From Microbacterium sp. (GTDB taxonomy: Bacteria; Actinomycetota; Actinomycetes; Actinomycetales; Microbacteriaceae), in contig NZ_JAPSJA010000005.1 in NCBI RefSeq assembly GCF_031178525.1, positions 1-34,625 of the forward strand: a DNA stretch of 34,625 bases, read 5' to 3'. Under the pieces are notes generated by a model. The model was not told the DNA's origin. It worked only from the letters and a program-made list of their open reading frames with translations, and did no database searches. Positions 22,405 to 31,915 of the stretch are shown here, in pieces. Positions within the stretch are counted from its first letter, which is position 1; each line of letters begins with the position of its first letter. Made by a program: the position numbers and the translations under genes.

Positions 22405-24150
22405 ATGTCCACCACAGAGGCACCCCGCACCGACGAGGCTCCGCGCTCCCGTCCCACCACCCTTCCGCCGCGTCAGGCGGCTCTGCTCACGTCCTCGCGC
22501 GTCGAGCAGAAGGGCAACATCGTCGTGAAGTGGATCACCTCCACCGACCACAAGACGATCGGGTACATGTACCTCATCGCCTCGGTGCTGTTCTTCCTCC
22601 TCGGCGGTGTGATGGCGCTGGTCATCCGCGCAGAGCTGTTCGCCCCCGGCATGCAGATCGTGCCGACCAAGGAGCAGTACAACCAGCTGTTCACGATGCA
22701 CGGCACGATCATGCTGCTGATGTTCGCGACGCCGCTGTTCGCCGGGTTCGCCAACGCCGTGCTGCCGCTGCAGATCGGCGCCCCCGATGTCGCGTTCCCT
22801 CGTCTGAACGCGTTCGCCTTCTGGCTGTTCCTGTTCGGCTCGACGATCGCGGTGGCCGGCTTCCTGACCCCGCAGGGTGCGGCCTCGTTCGGATGGTTCG
22901 CCTACCAGCCGCTCGCCAACGCGACCTTCTCGCCCGGCGCCGGCGGCAACCTGTGGATGCTGGGTCTCGGCCTGTCCGGTTTCGGCACCATCCTCGGTGC
23001 GGTGAACTTCATCACCACGATCATCACGATGCGCGCCCCCGGCATGACGATGTGGCGGATGCCGATCTTCTCGTGGAACACGCTGATCACCAGCCTGCTC
23101 ATCCTGATGGCGTTCCCGGTGCTGGCCGCCGCGATCTTCGCGGCCGGTGCCGACCGAGTCCTGGGTGCGCACGTCTACGACGCGGCCAACGGCGGCGTGC
23201 TGCTGTGGCAGCACCTGTTCTGGTTCTTCGGCCACCCCGAGGTGTACATCATCGCGCTGCCCTTCTTCGGCATCGTCTCCGAGGTGTTCCCGGTGTTCAG
23301 CCGCAAGCCGATCTTCGGGTACAAGACGCTGGTGTACGCGACCATCGCGATCGCCGCCCTCTCCGTGGCCGTGTGGGCGCACCACATGTACGTCACCGGT
23401 TCCGTGCTGCTGCCGTTCTTCGCCCTGATGACGATGCTCATCGCGGTGCCCACGGGTGTGAAGATCTTCAACTGGATCGGCACCATGTGGCGCGGCTCGG
23501 TGACCTTCGAGACGCCCATGGTGTTCGCGCTCGGGTTCCTGGTGTCGTTCGTGTTCGGTGGTCTCACCGGCGTCATCCTCGCCTCGCCGCCGCTGGACTT
23601 CCACCTCAGCGACTCGTACTTCGTCGTCGCACACTTCCACTACGTGGTGTTCGGAACGGTCGTGTTCGCGATGTTCTCGGGCTTCTACTTCTGGTGGCCG
23701 AAGTGGACCGGTCGCATGCTGAACGAGCGCCTCGGCTACGTGCACTTCTGGATGCTGTTCATCGGCTTCCACATGACGTTCCTCATCCAGCACTGGCTGG
23801 GCGTCGACGGCATGGTGCGTCGCTACGCCGACTACTCGGCCGCGGACGGCTGGGCGTGGCAGAACCAGGTGTCGACGATCGGTGCCGTCATCCTCGGCGC
23901 GTCGATGCTGCCGTTCTTCCTGAACGTGTGGATCACCGCGCGCAAGGCGCCCAAGGTCACCGTGAACGACCCGTGGGGCTACGGCGCGTCGCTCGAGTGG
24001 GCGACCTCCTGCCCGCCCCCGCGCCACAACTTCACCTCGATCCCGCGCATCCGCAGCGAGCGGCCGGCGTTCGACCTGAACCACCCCGAGGCCGCGGAGC
24101 ACCCCGTGCCCGCGCCGGTCGGTGGTTACGCAGACGGAGAGGGCAAGTAA
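22405..24150 (+). CDS. ctaD: Cytochrome c oxidase subunit I
   Basis: [22 protein letters not shown]-type motif, [37 protein letters not shown]. Confidence 0.98.
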   Translation: MSTTEAPRTDEAPRSRPTTLPPRQAALLTSSRVEQKGNIVVKWITSTDHKTIGYMYLIASVLFFLLGGVMALVIRAELFAPGMQIVPTKEQYNQLFTMHGTIMLLMFATPLFAGFANAVLPLQIGAPDVAFPRLNAFAFWLFLFGSTIAVAGFLTPQGAASFGWFAYQPLANATFSPGAGGNLWMLGLGLSGFGTILGAVNFITTIITMRAPGMTMWRMPIFSWNTLITSLLILMAFPVLAAAIFAAGADRVLGAHVYDAANGGVLLWQHLFWFFGHPEVYIIALPFFGIVSEVFPVFSRKPIFGYKTLVYATIAIAALSVAVWAHHMYVTGSVLLPFFALMTMLIAVPTGVKIFNWIGTMWRGSVTFETPMVFALGFLVSFVFGGLTGVILASPPLDFHLSDSYFVVAHFHYVVFGTVVFAMFSGFYFWWPKWTGRMLNERLGYVHFWMLFIGFHMTFLIQHWLGVDGMVRRYADYSAADGWAWQNQVSTIGAVILGASMLPFFLNVWITARKAPKVTVNDPWGYGASLEWATSCPPPRHNFTSIPRIRSERPAFDLNHPEAAEHPVPAPVGGYADGEGK

Positions 24151-24153
24151 GTC

Positions 24154-24588
24154 ATGCGCGACAACGTCATCCTGTGGTGGATCGTCTGTGCGTTCTGCAC
24201 GATCGTCGCGATCGGGTACACGGTGTGGAGCATCACCGAGTACTCCGAGCGCCCGGTGACCGTGGCCATCGAGTGGGTCGGCTCCATCGCGCTGCTGTTC
24301 GGCGCGGCGATGAGCGCGATGATCGCGTTCTATCTGAGCAAGACCCACAAGGCGCAGGGCGGCGAGCTGCCCGAGGACGTGCTCACGGCGGACATCGACG
24401 ACGGTGACCCCGAGCTGGGCGAGTTCAGCCCGTGGTCCTGGTGGCCCATCGTGCTGGCCGCCTCCGCCGCGATCTTCCTCATCGGCCTGGCCGTCGGGCA
24501 CTTCCTGCTGCCGATCGGCCTGGCGATCTTCGCCGTGGCGATCGTCGGTTGGGTGTACGAGTACTACCGCGGCCACTTCGCTCGCTGA
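24154..24588 (+). CDS. ctaF: Cytochrome c oxidase subunit 4 (actinobacterial CtaF)
   Basis: About 144 aa, 4 TM segments, directly follows ctaD; C-terminal GWVYEYYRGHFAR. Confidence 0.92.
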   Translation: MRDNVILWWIVCAFCTIVAIGYTVWSITEYSERPVTVAIEWVGSIALLFGAAMSAMIAFYLSKTHKAQGGELPEDVLTADIDDGDPELGEFSPWSWWPIVLAASAAIFLIGLAVGHFLLPIGLAIFAVAIVGWVYEYYRGHFAR

Positions 24589-24595
24589 GACATCC

Positions 24596-24706
24596 ACGAA
24601 GGCCCCTCAGGACGTGGGCGGATTCAAGGGGTGGTCGCAACACCGAGTTTCGGGAGGTTGCGACCACCATTTGAAATCCGCCCGGCCTGTCCTGAGGGGC
24701 CTTCGT
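24596..24706. repeat. 111-bp nested fold-back: outer 18-bp terminator-like stem with a second inverted-repeat element in its loop
   Basis: ACGAAGGCCCCTCAGGAC (24596-24613) / GTCCTGAGGGGCCTTCGT (24689-24706), 18 of 18 pairs; GGGCGGATT (24616-24624) / AATCCGCCC (24675-24683); GGTGGTCGCAAC (24630-24641) / GTTGCGACCACC (24657-24668), 12 of 12; apical CCGA-GTT-TCGG (24643-24653). Confidence 0.9.
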
Positions 24707-24749
24707 CATACTTTCATGTCCGCGCCCGGCGAATGACGACAGGACCGGC

Positions 24750-25169
24750 TCAGGCGCGCATGCGCACGCGGGGAACGCCTGTGAGCGGGTCGATGGGGCG
24801 GCGATGCACCCCGTCGGCGTCCTCGACCGGATAGCCCTCCCGCCCCCAGTACTCGAAGCCGCCGATCATCTCGCGCACCGCGTACCCGAGCGCGGCGAAC
24901 TCGAGCGCGCCCTTGGCGCCGGCGTTGCAACCCGGGCTCCAGCAGTAGACGATGACCTCGGCCGTCTGCGGGATCTCTTGTGGTGCACGCGTGGCGATCT
25001 CGCTGTAGTGCATGTGGATCGCCCCGGGGACGCGTCCCTGGGTCCAGGCCTCGTCGGAGCGCACGTCGACGACGACGAGAGGAGTCCCGGCCTTGCGTGC
25101 GGCGTGCACATCACTGGCATCCGTCTCGTAGGCGAGCTTGGCGGCGAAGTAGTCGTGGCGGTCGATCAT
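24750..25169 (-). CDS. Rhodanese-like domain protein
   Basis: VVVDVRSDEAWTQGRVPGAIHMHYSEI, YCWSPGCNAGAKGALEFAALGYAVREMIGGFEYW; start at MIDRHDY, leaderless-type. Confidence 0.92.
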   Translation of the reverse strand: MIDRHDYFAAKLAYETDASDVHAARKAGTPLVVVDVRSDEAWTQGRVPGAIHMHYSEIATRAPQEIPQTAEVIVYCWSPGCNAGAKGALEFAALGYAVREMIGGFEYWGREGYPVEDADGVHRRPIDPLTGVPRVRMRA

Positions 25170-25243
25170 GAACCCAGGGTACGCCGTGCCGGTCACGGGT
25201 CGCGGCCGTATGGCATCCGCTCGGGGGAGTGCGGGGTATGCCA

Positions 25244-25289
25244 GAGGCCCCGCCGGTGCTGAGACGAGCTCAGCGGCCGACGGGGCCTC
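25244..25289 (-). terminator. Long stem-loop downstream of qcrB
   Basis: GAGGCCCCG (25244-25252) / CGGGGCCTC (25281-25289), inner GCTGAG (25258-25263) / CTCAGC (25269-25274); 20 bp past the qcrB stop. Confidence 0.75.
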
Positions 25290-25309
25290 CGGTGGGGGAG
25301 CGGCGGGTG

Positions 25310-27133
25310 TTACTCGCCGTCCTCCGACTTCTTCTTGCGCGGCCGCTTGACGGGCTCCTTCGCGATCACCGAGGTCGGCACGTTGCCCGTCTCGGGCACA
25401 TGCGGATCCACGGGAGCGATGTCGTCTTCGGCGACCCCGGCGCGCTCGTGCGCTCCGGCGATCTCCTCGGCCTCGATCTCTGCCATGCTCGCGAGAGCGT
25501 GGTGCTGGTGCGCGTCCGCGGCGAGCAGCTCCGCCTGGGTGAGCGGCTGCAGGCGGTCCTCGAAGAACCAGCGCGAGATCGAGGAGCGCAGGTTCTCGTG
25601 CCACGGGATGCGGCCCTTCGCGTTCGGGCGCACGACCAGAGGCTCGTACGTCTCGAAGTCGATCAGCTTCCAGCGGTCGTAGATGTCGACCGGCTGGTGC
25701 ACCTCGATGAACTCGCCGCCGGGGAGGCGCACGATGCGGCCCGACTCGTAACCGTGCAGGACGATCTCGCGGTCCTTCTTCTGCAGCGCGATGCAGATGC
25801 GCTTGGCGATGAAGTAGCCGAGGATCGGGCCGACGATGAGCAGGATCTGCAGGGCGCGGATCACACCCTCCATCGTCAGCATGAAGTGCGTCGCGATGAG
25901 GTCGGACGAAGCCGATGCCCACAGCACCGCGTAGAAGATCACGCCGGCGACGCCGATTCCGGTGCGGGTCGGGGCGTTGCGCGGACGGACCGCGATGTGG
26001 TGCTCGCGCTTGTCACCGGTGATCCACGCCTCGATGAACGGGTACAGCGCGACCAGCACGATGAACAGACCCAGAACCACGAGCGGGATCAGGATGCCGA
26101 ACGACCAGGTGCGGTCGAGGAACACGATGTCCAGGTTCGACGGCGCCAGTCGCAGCGCACCGTCGGCGAAGCCGATGTACCAGTCGGGCTGGGTACCCGC
26201 GGACACAGGGGACGGGTCGTACGGACCGTAGTTCCAGATCGGGTTGATCTGGAAGAGCGAGGCGATCAGCACGATCGTGCCGAACACGATGAACAGGAAC
26301 CCGCCCATCTTGGACATGTACACCGGCATCATCGGGTAGCCCACGACGTTGTCGTTGGTGCGGCCAGGCCCGGCGAACTGGGTGTGCTTGTTGATCACCA
26401 TCAGCATCAGGTGCAGCACGATGAGCGCGAGCACCAGCAGCGGCAGCAACAGGATGTGCAGGGTGTACAGGCGTCCGACGATGTCGGTACCGGGGAACTC
26501 GCCGCCGAACAGCAGGTACGAGGTCCAGGTGCCGATCAGCGGGATGCCCTTGATCATGCCGTCGATGATGCGGAGGCCGTTGCCCGAGAGCAGGTCGTCG
26601 GGGAGCGAGTAGCCGGTGAAGCCCTCAGCCATGGCCAGGACGAACAGCACGAATCCGATCACCCAGTTCAGCTCGCGCGGCTTGCGGAACGCGCCGGTGA
26701 AGAACACACGGAGCATGTGCACGCCGATGCCCGCGACGAAGGTCAGCGCCGCCCAGTGGTGGATCTGTCGGACCAGCAGACCGCCGCGCAGGTCGAACGA
26801 GATGTGCAGCGTCGACTCGAGGGCCGCGGACATCTCGATGCCGCGCATCGGCTCGTACGCACCGGTGTAGTGCGTGGGGACCATCGAGGCCTGGAAGAAG
26901 AACGTCAGGAACGTGCCCGACAGGAACACGACCACGAAGCTCCACAGCGCGATCTCACCCAGCATGAACGACCAGTGGTCGGGGAAGATCTTCCGGCCCA
27001 GCTCCTTGACGAAGCCGGAGAGGCTGGTGCGCTCATCGATGTAGTTCGCGGTCGCGCCGATGAACCGGCCACCGAGAGGCGCCTGCCTGGTGTCGGCGTT
27101 CGTGGTGTCCTGGTGAAGAGTTGCGGTGCTCAA
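25310..27133 (-). CDS. qcrB: Cytochrome bc1 (bcc) complex cytochrome b subunit
   Basis: HHWAALTFVAGIGVHMLRVFFTGAFRKPRELNW, GYSLPDDLLSG, WNYGPYDPSPVSAGTQPDWYIGF. TTG start overlaps the qcrA stop. Confidence 0.96.
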   Translation of the reverse strand: MSTATLHQDTTNADTRQAPLGGRFIGATANYIDERTSLSGFVKELGRKIFPDHWSFMLGEIALWSFVVVFLSGTFLTFFFQASMVPTHYTGAYEPMRGIEMSAALESTLHISFDLRGGLLVRQIHHWAALTFVAGIGVHMLRVFFTGAFRKPRELNWVIGFVLFVLAMAEGFTGYSLPDDLLSGNGLRIIDGMIKGIPLIGTWTSYLLFGGEFPGTDIVGRLYTLHILLLPLLVLALIVLHLMLMVINKHTQFAGPGRTNDNVVGYPMMPVYMSKMGGFLFIVFGTIVLIASLFQINPIWNYGPYDPSPVSAGTQPDWYIGFADGALRLAPSNLDIVFLDRTWSFGILIPLVVLGLFIVLVALYPFIEAWITGDKREHHIAVRPRNAPTRTGIGVAGVIFYAVLWASASSDLIATHFMLTMEGVIRALQILLIVGPILGYFIAKRICIALQKKDREIVLHGYESGRIVRLPGGEFIEVHQPVDIYDRWKLIDFETYEPLVVRPNAKGRIPWHENLRSSISRWFFEDRLQPLTQAELLAADAHQHHALASMAEIEAEEIAGAHERAGVAEDDIAPVDPHVPETGNVPTSVIAKEPVKRPRKKKSEDGE

Positions 27134-28206
27134 TGACGCTCCCAGAAGCTCGGGCCGACGGGTTCCTTGAAGTCGCTCTGCGCGATGAGGTAGCCCTCAT
27201 CGTCGACGGCGATGGGCAGCTGCGGCAGCGGGCGGGCGGCCGGGCCGAAGATGACCTTGGCGTGCTCGGTCACGTCGAACTGCGACTGGTGGCACGGGCA
27301 GAGCAGGTGGTGCGTCTGCTGCTCGTACAGCGCGACCGGGCAGCCGACGTGCGTGCAGACCTTGGAGTAGGCGACGATGCCGTCGTACGACCAGTCCTTG
27401 CGGTCCTCGTCCTCGATCAGATCCTCGGGACGCAGGCGCATGAGCAGGACGATGGCCTTCGCCTTCTCCTCGAGAAGACCGCCCTCGTGGCCGAGGTCGT
27501 TCAGACCGTCGGGGATGACGTGCACCGCCGAGCCGAGGGTCACATCCGCCGCGCGGATCGGCGTGCCGTCGGGGTCGCGGACCAGACGGGTGCCCTTGTC
27601 CCACATGGTGTGCTTGAGAAGCGCCACGGGGTCGCCGGCGGTGGGGTGCTCGGCGGTGGCGTGCGGGGCGAGGCCGCGGAACAGCGTCACGCCGGGCACG
27701 ATGGATGCCACCACGGCGGCGATCAGCGAGTTGCGGATCATGGTACGGCGACCGAAGCCGGATTCCTCGTTGGCGTCCGCGAATGCCTTCACGGCGGCCT
27801 CACGCGTGCTGTCGCGCCCGCGGGTCGGGTGGCGGTGCTCGATGTGCTCGCGGTCGGACATGAGCGCCTTGGACCAGTGGATGGCACCGAGGCCGAGCGC
27901 GAGGAGGGCGAAGCCGATGCCGAGGCCGACGAACAGGTTGTTGTTGCGCACGTCGATGAGAGCGCCGCTCTCGATCGGGAACAGCATGTAGGCGGCGACG
28001 GCCCAGATGCTGGCGGCGAGCGACAGGTAGAACAGCGTGTAGACCGTGCGGGCGGCGGTCTTCTCGGCCCGCGGGTCCTTGTCGGTCATCCGCTCACGAT
28101 GCGGCGGCAGTCCCGGGTTCTGTGCGGGATCGCTGACTGCGACGCCCAGCCCCGGCGAGGGCTGGTAGGCCCTGTCAAGAGCCTGCGTGTCGACGTCGTG
28201 TGCCAT
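27130..28206 (-). CDS. qcrA: Rieske iron-sulfur subunit of the bcc complex
   Basis: Rieske motifs CTHVGCPV and CPCHQSQFD, N-terminal TM segments. Confidence 0.96.
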   Translation of the reverse strand: MAHDVDTQALDRAYQPSPGLGVAVSDPAQNPGLPPHRERMTDKDPRAEKTAARTVYTLFYLSLAASIWAVAAYMLFPIESGALIDVRNNNLFVGLGIGFALLALGLGAIHWSKALMSDREHIEHRHPTRGRDSTREAAVKAFADANEESGFGRRTMIRNSLIAAVVASIVPGVTLFRGLAPHATAEHPTAGDPVALLKHTMWDKGTRLVRDPDGTPIRAADVTLGSAVHVIPDGLNDLGHEGGLLEEKAKAIVLLMRLRPEDLIEDEDRKDWSYDGIVAYSKVCTHVGCPVALYEQQTHHLLCPCHQSQFDVTEHAKVIFGPAARPLPQLPIAVDDEGYLIAQSDFKEPVGPSFWERH

Positions 28207-28242
28207 GGTGCTCCTCGTACGTAAGTCTTCGATGTATGTGCG

Positions 28243-29046
28243 TCAGTTGGACTTCGCCGTGATCCACACGGTGAGGGCGACCAGGGCGCCGATACCGAAG
28301 ATCCAGATGAAGAGGCCCTCCGAGACGGGACCCAGCGAACCGAGTGTGAACCCGCCGACCTGGACGGCCTCCTGCTGGTACAGCAGGGCCGAGATGATGT
28401 CGCGCTTGTCCTCGGTGCTCAGGTTCATGTCACCGAACACCGGCATGTTCTGCGGACCGGTGACCATCGCCGCGTAGATGTGCAGCGCGCTGGTCGATGT
28501 CAGCGCGGGGGCGTACTTGCCCTCGGTGAGCGCACCACCGGCGGCGGCGACGTTGTGGCACATGGCGCAGTTGATGCGGAACAGCTCCGCACCGTGCGAC
28601 ACGTCGCCCTTCCCGTCGAGAACCTCGTCGTCGGGGTAGGTCGGTCCGGGGGCGACGGACTGCACGTAGGCGGCCATCGCGCGGATCTGCGCGTCGGTGA
28701 ACTGCGGCGGCTTCTGCGGAGCCTGCGGTCCCTGCATCTGCAGCGGCATCCGACCCGTCGCGAGCTGGAACTCGACGGACAGCTCACCCACGCCGATGAG
28801 GCTGGGGCCGTTGTCGGTGCCCTCCAGGTTCATGCCGTGACAGGTGGCGCAGTTCGCCGTGAACAGCTTCTCGCCGTCCTCGACGGTCAGCTCGGAGGAT
28901 GCGGCGGTCTGCACATCCGACGACGCCATCGCAGCAGACGCACCGGCGTACGCGCCACCGGTGATCAGCAGGCCGGCCCCGATCAGGGCGGCGGCGGCGA
29001 GGGGACTGCGACGGCCGCGGGAGCGGCGCTTCTTCTCTCGTGCCAT
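28243..29046 (-). CDS. qcrC: Di-heme cytochrome c subunit of the bcc complex
   Basis: Two CxxCH motifs (CATCHGMNLEG, CAMCHNVAAAGG), signal/TM at N-terminus, C-terminal TM. Start MAREKKRRS at 29046. Confidence 0.96.
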   Translation of the reverse strand: MAREKKRRSRGRRSPLAAAALIGAGLLITGGAYAGASAAMASSDVQTAASSELTVEDGEKLFTANCATCHGMNLEGTDNGPSLIGVGELSVEFQLATGRMPLQMQGPQAPQKPPQFTDAQIRAMAAYVQSVAPGPTYPDDEVLDGKGDVSHGAELFRINCAMCHNVAAAGGALTEGKYAPALTSTSALHIYAAMVTGPQNMPVFGDMNLSTEDKRDIISALLYQQEAVQVGGFTLGSLGPVSEGLFIWIFGIGALVALTVWITAKSN

Positions 29047-29066
29047 TTCGTGAAATCGCTCCGCTC

Positions 29067-29720
29067 TTATTTCAGGAAGTAGATGACGGCGAACAGCACA
29101 AGCCAGACCACGTCGACGAAGTGCCAGTAGTAGGACACGACGATCGAGGACGTCGCCTCCTTGTGCGTGAAGTTCTTGACCGCGAACGCGCGCCCGATGA
29201 CCAGCAGGAACGCGATGAGGCCGCCGGTGACGTGCAGGGCGTGGAAGCCGGTGGTGAGGTAGAACGCGGAGGCGTACGAGTCGGCCTGGATCGGCATCCC
29301 CTCCATGACGAGCTGGGCGTACTCCCAGACCTGGCCGCAGACGAAGATCGCGCCCAGCACGAAGGTGAGCCAGAACCACTCGACCATGCCCCAGCCGAAC
29401 AGGCGGCGGCGGCCCATGGCGTTCACCTGGCCGCGCGCGATGCGGTACGGCTGCAGGTCCTCCGCGGCGAACACGCCCATCTGACAGGTGAACGAGGACG
29501 CGACGAGGATGGCGGTGTTCACCGCCGCGAAGGTCACGTTCAGGAGGCCGGTGCGCTCACCCCACAGTTCGGGGGATGTGCTGCGGAGGGTGAAGTAGAT
29601 CGCGAAGAGTCCCGCGAAGAACATCACCTCGCTGCCGAGCCACACGATGGTGCCGACAGCTACCGGGTTGGGCCGCTTGATCGTTCGGGCAGCCGGGGCA
29701 TACGTCGCTGAGGTGGTCAC
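29067..29720 (-). CDS. ctaE: Cytochrome c oxidase subunit III
   Basis: [70 protein letters not shown] at 29720 preferred over the longer ORF. Confidence 0.95.
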   Translation of the reverse strand: MTTSATYAPAARTIKRPNPVAVGTIVWLGSEVMFFAGLFAIYFTLRSTSPELWGERTGLLNVTFAAVNTAILVASSFTCQMGVFAAEDLQPYRIARGQVNAMGRRRLFGWGMVEWFWLTFVLGAIFVCGQVWEYAQLVMEGMPIQADSYASAFYLTTGFHALHVTGGLIAFLLVIGRAFAVKNFTHKEATSSIVVSYYWHFVDVVWLVLFAVIYFLK

Positions 29721-29778
29721 CCGTCCATTATGGCCGAAACGCGGTGCCGATTCTCGCACCGGCATGACCCGTTTCGCT

Positions 29779-29803
29779 GGTTCCGCACTTAGGGGAACCT
29801 AAG
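29779..29803. promoter_or_regulatory. Overlapping palindromes in the ctaE/trpD divergent region, possible iron-regulator (DtxR/IdeR-like) box
   Basis: GGTTCC 29779-29784 / GGAACC 29794-29799, and CTTAGG 29788-29793 / CCTAAG 29798-29803. The minus strand reads TTAGGTTCCCCTAAG. Confidence 0.45.
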
Positions 29804-29851
29804 AACTGCCTGCGAATCTGCCGCCGGTGCAGGGTCGATAGGATCACTGGC

Positions 29852-30913
29852 ATGGCGGACACTCTCACCTGGCCCGATGTTCTCGCTTCTCTGCTGCAGC
29901 GGCGCGATCTCAGCGTGTGGGAGTCCACCTGGGCCATGCGTCAGGTGATGCAGGGCAAGGTCGGCGAGGCCCAGCTCGCTGGTTTCCTCATCGCGCTTCG
30001 GGCGAAGGGCGAGACGATCGACGAGATCGTCGGGTTCCGCGACGCCATTCTCGAGGCGGCCGTGCCGCTGCCGGTTTCCTCGGACGTGCTGGACATCGTC
30101 GGCACCGGTGGCGACCGGGTGGGGACGGTCAACGTCTCCACGACCGCCGCGATCATCATCGGTTCGATGGGCATCCCCGTCGTCAAGCACGGCAACCGCG
30201 CGGCGAGCTCCTCGTCGGGATCCTCCGACGTGCTCGCGGCACTCGGCCTCGACATCTCTCTGGATCCTCAGCGCGTGGCATCCGTCCTCGACCGCACCGG
30301 CATCACGTTCGCGTGGGCAGCGGCGTTCCACCCCGGGTTCCGGCACGCCGGCACGGTCCGCTCCGAGCTGGGTGTGCCGACGGTGTTCAACATGCTCGGC
30401 CCGCTCTGCAATCCGGCGCGCGCCGAGGCGAACGCCGTCGGCGTCGCGCAACTGGATCGCGTGCCGCTCATCACGGGCGTGTTCCGCACCCGCGGCGCGA
30501 CTGCGTTGGTGTTCCGCGGGGACGACGGGCTGGACGAGCTCACCACGACCGGTCACAGCCGCATCTGGGAGGTGGTCCGCGGCGACATCCACGAGCACGA
30601 CCTCGACCCCCGCGATCTGGGCATCCCGCTGGCGGAACTCGACGACCTCATCGGCGGATCGCCCGAGCACAACGCCGCGGTCCTGCGTCGCACACTCAGC
30701 GGCGAGAAGGGCGCGGTGCGCGACATCGTGCTGTTGAATGCCGCGGCAGGAATCGTCGCGTACGAGCTGTCGCATGATGCGATGTTGACGCAGGTTCCCA
30801 TCGTCGAGCGACTGAAGGACGCGTTCCATCGTGCGGCGGTCGCGGTCGATGACGGACGCGCGTCGGCGAAGCTCGACGAATGGGTGCGCGTCACGCAGGA
30901 GCGCGAGGGCTGA
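29852..30913 (+). CDS. trpD: Anthranilate phosphoribosyltransferase
   Basis: DIVGTGGDRVGTVNVSTTAAII, KHGNRAASSSSGSSDVLAALG, FNMLGPLCNPARA. Confidence 0.96.
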   Translation: MADTLTWPDVLASLLQRRDLSVWESTWAMRQVMQGKVGEAQLAGFLIALRAKGETIDEIVGFRDAILEAAVPLPVSSDVLDIVGTGGDRVGTVNVSTTAAIIIGSMGIPVVKHGNRAASSSSGSSDVLAALGLDISLDPQRVASVLDRTGITFAWAAAFHPGFRHAGTVRSELGVPTVFNMLGPLCNPARAEANAVGVAQLDRVPLITGVFRTRGATALVFRGDDGLDELTTTGHSRIWEVVRGDIHEHDLDPRDLGIPLAELDDLIGGSPEHNAAVLRRTLSGEKGAVRDIVLLNAAAGIVAYELSHDAMLTQVPIVERLKDAFHRAAVAVDDGRASAKLDEWVRVTQEREG

Positions 30914-30916
30914 GCC

Positions 30917-31906
30917 ATGGATGCCGTCGACGCGCTGCTCGAGATCGCCACACTGCTGGAGCGCGAGCGCGCGTCACGGTATCGGGCGCGCGCGTTCCGG
31001 CAGGCGGCCGCCGTGCTCGGGGAGCTGCCGACCGACGTGATCGCCGATCCCGTGCGGCTCCGTGCCGCGAAGGGCATCGGCTCGTCGACGTTCGAGGTGA
31101 TCAGGCAGGCGCAGGAGGGCCGCACCCCCGATTACCTGGTCGAGCTGCGCGCGGCGGTCGAACCGGAGCACGAGTCGGCGCTGCGGCGGAAGCTGCGCGG
31201 CGACCTGCACTCGCACACCGACTGGTCCGACGGGACCACACCGATCGAGGCGATGGCCCGGACGGCCGCCGCACTCGGGCACGAGTACCTGGCGATCACG
31301 GACCACTCGCCGCGACTGAAGGTCGCCCGGGGGCTCTCGCCGGAGCGCCTGCGCGAACAGATCCCGCTGGTGCGCGCCGCAACCCGGCGCGAGCTGACGG
31401 TGTTGGCCGGGATCGAGGTCGACATCCTGGAGGACGGCGGCCTCGACCAGGAGCCGGAACTGCTTGAAGAGCTCGACATCGTGGTCGCCTCGGTGCATTC
31501 CCTGCTGCGAATGGATGCCGGACCGATGACCGCCCGCATGATCGCCGCCGTGTCGAATCCGCACGTGAACGTACTCGGGCATTGCACGGGCCGCCTCGTG
31601 CAGGGGTCGCGTGGCACCCGCCCGCGGTCGCAGTTCGACGCCGCCGCGGTGTTCGCCGCGTGCGCCGAGAACGGAGTCGCCGTGGAGATCAACTCTCGTC
31701 CGGAGCGGCAGGACCCGCCGGACGATCTCATCGCGATCGCCCTGGCGGAGGGATGTCTGTTCTCGATCGACTCCGACGCGCACGCCCCTGGACAGCTCTC
31801 ACTGCTCGATCACGGCGCCGAGCGCGCGGAGCAGAACGGGGTGCCGCCGGAGCGGATCGTCACGACCTGGAGCCTGGAGCGGCTCACCGCCTGGGCGTCG
31901 GGATAG
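30917..31906 (+). CDS. PHP-domain protein with PolX-like helix-hairpin-helix N-terminus
   Basis: HhH-like ERASRYRARAFRQAAAVL...LRAAKGIGSSTFEVI, then PHP motifs GDLHSHTDWSDGT, YLAITDHSPRL, GIEVDIL, SIDSDAH. Confidence 0.9.
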   Translation: MDAVDALLEIATLLERERASRYRARAFRQAAAVLGELPTDVIADPVRLRAAKGIGSSTFEVIRQAQEGRTPDYLVELRAAVEPEHESALRRKLRGDLHSHTDWSDGTTPIEAMARTAAALGHEYLAITDHSPRLKVARGLSPERLREQIPLVRAATRRELTVLAGIEVDILEDGGLDQEPELLEELDIVVASVHSLLRMDAGPMTARMIAAVSNPHVNVLGHCTGRLVQGSRGTRPRSQFDAAAVFAACAENGVAVEINSRPERQDPPDDLIAIALAEGCLFSIDSDAHAPGQLSLLDHGAERAEQNGVPPERIVTTWSLERLTAWASG

Positions 31907-31915
31907 CGCTGCCGT

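Noticed and set aside
22033-24597. 854-aa minus-strand ORF
   Set aside because: Antisense to ctaC/ctaD/ctaF; His/Arg/Asp/Glu-rich shadow frame with no domain.
24404-24834. Small ORFs over the ctaF-rhodanese fold-back
   Set aside because: Explained by the inverted-repeat DNA and high GC; no start context or recognisable protein.
25229-27136. 635-aa plus-strand ORF opposite qcrB
   Set aside because: Antisense shadow of a clear qcrB gene.
30917-31906. Possible histidinol-phosphatase or full DNA polymerase X
   Set aside because: The HhH-like N-terminus argues against a plain HisK-type PHP, and the Pol-beta nucleotidyltransferase region is absent, so neither specific name is justified.
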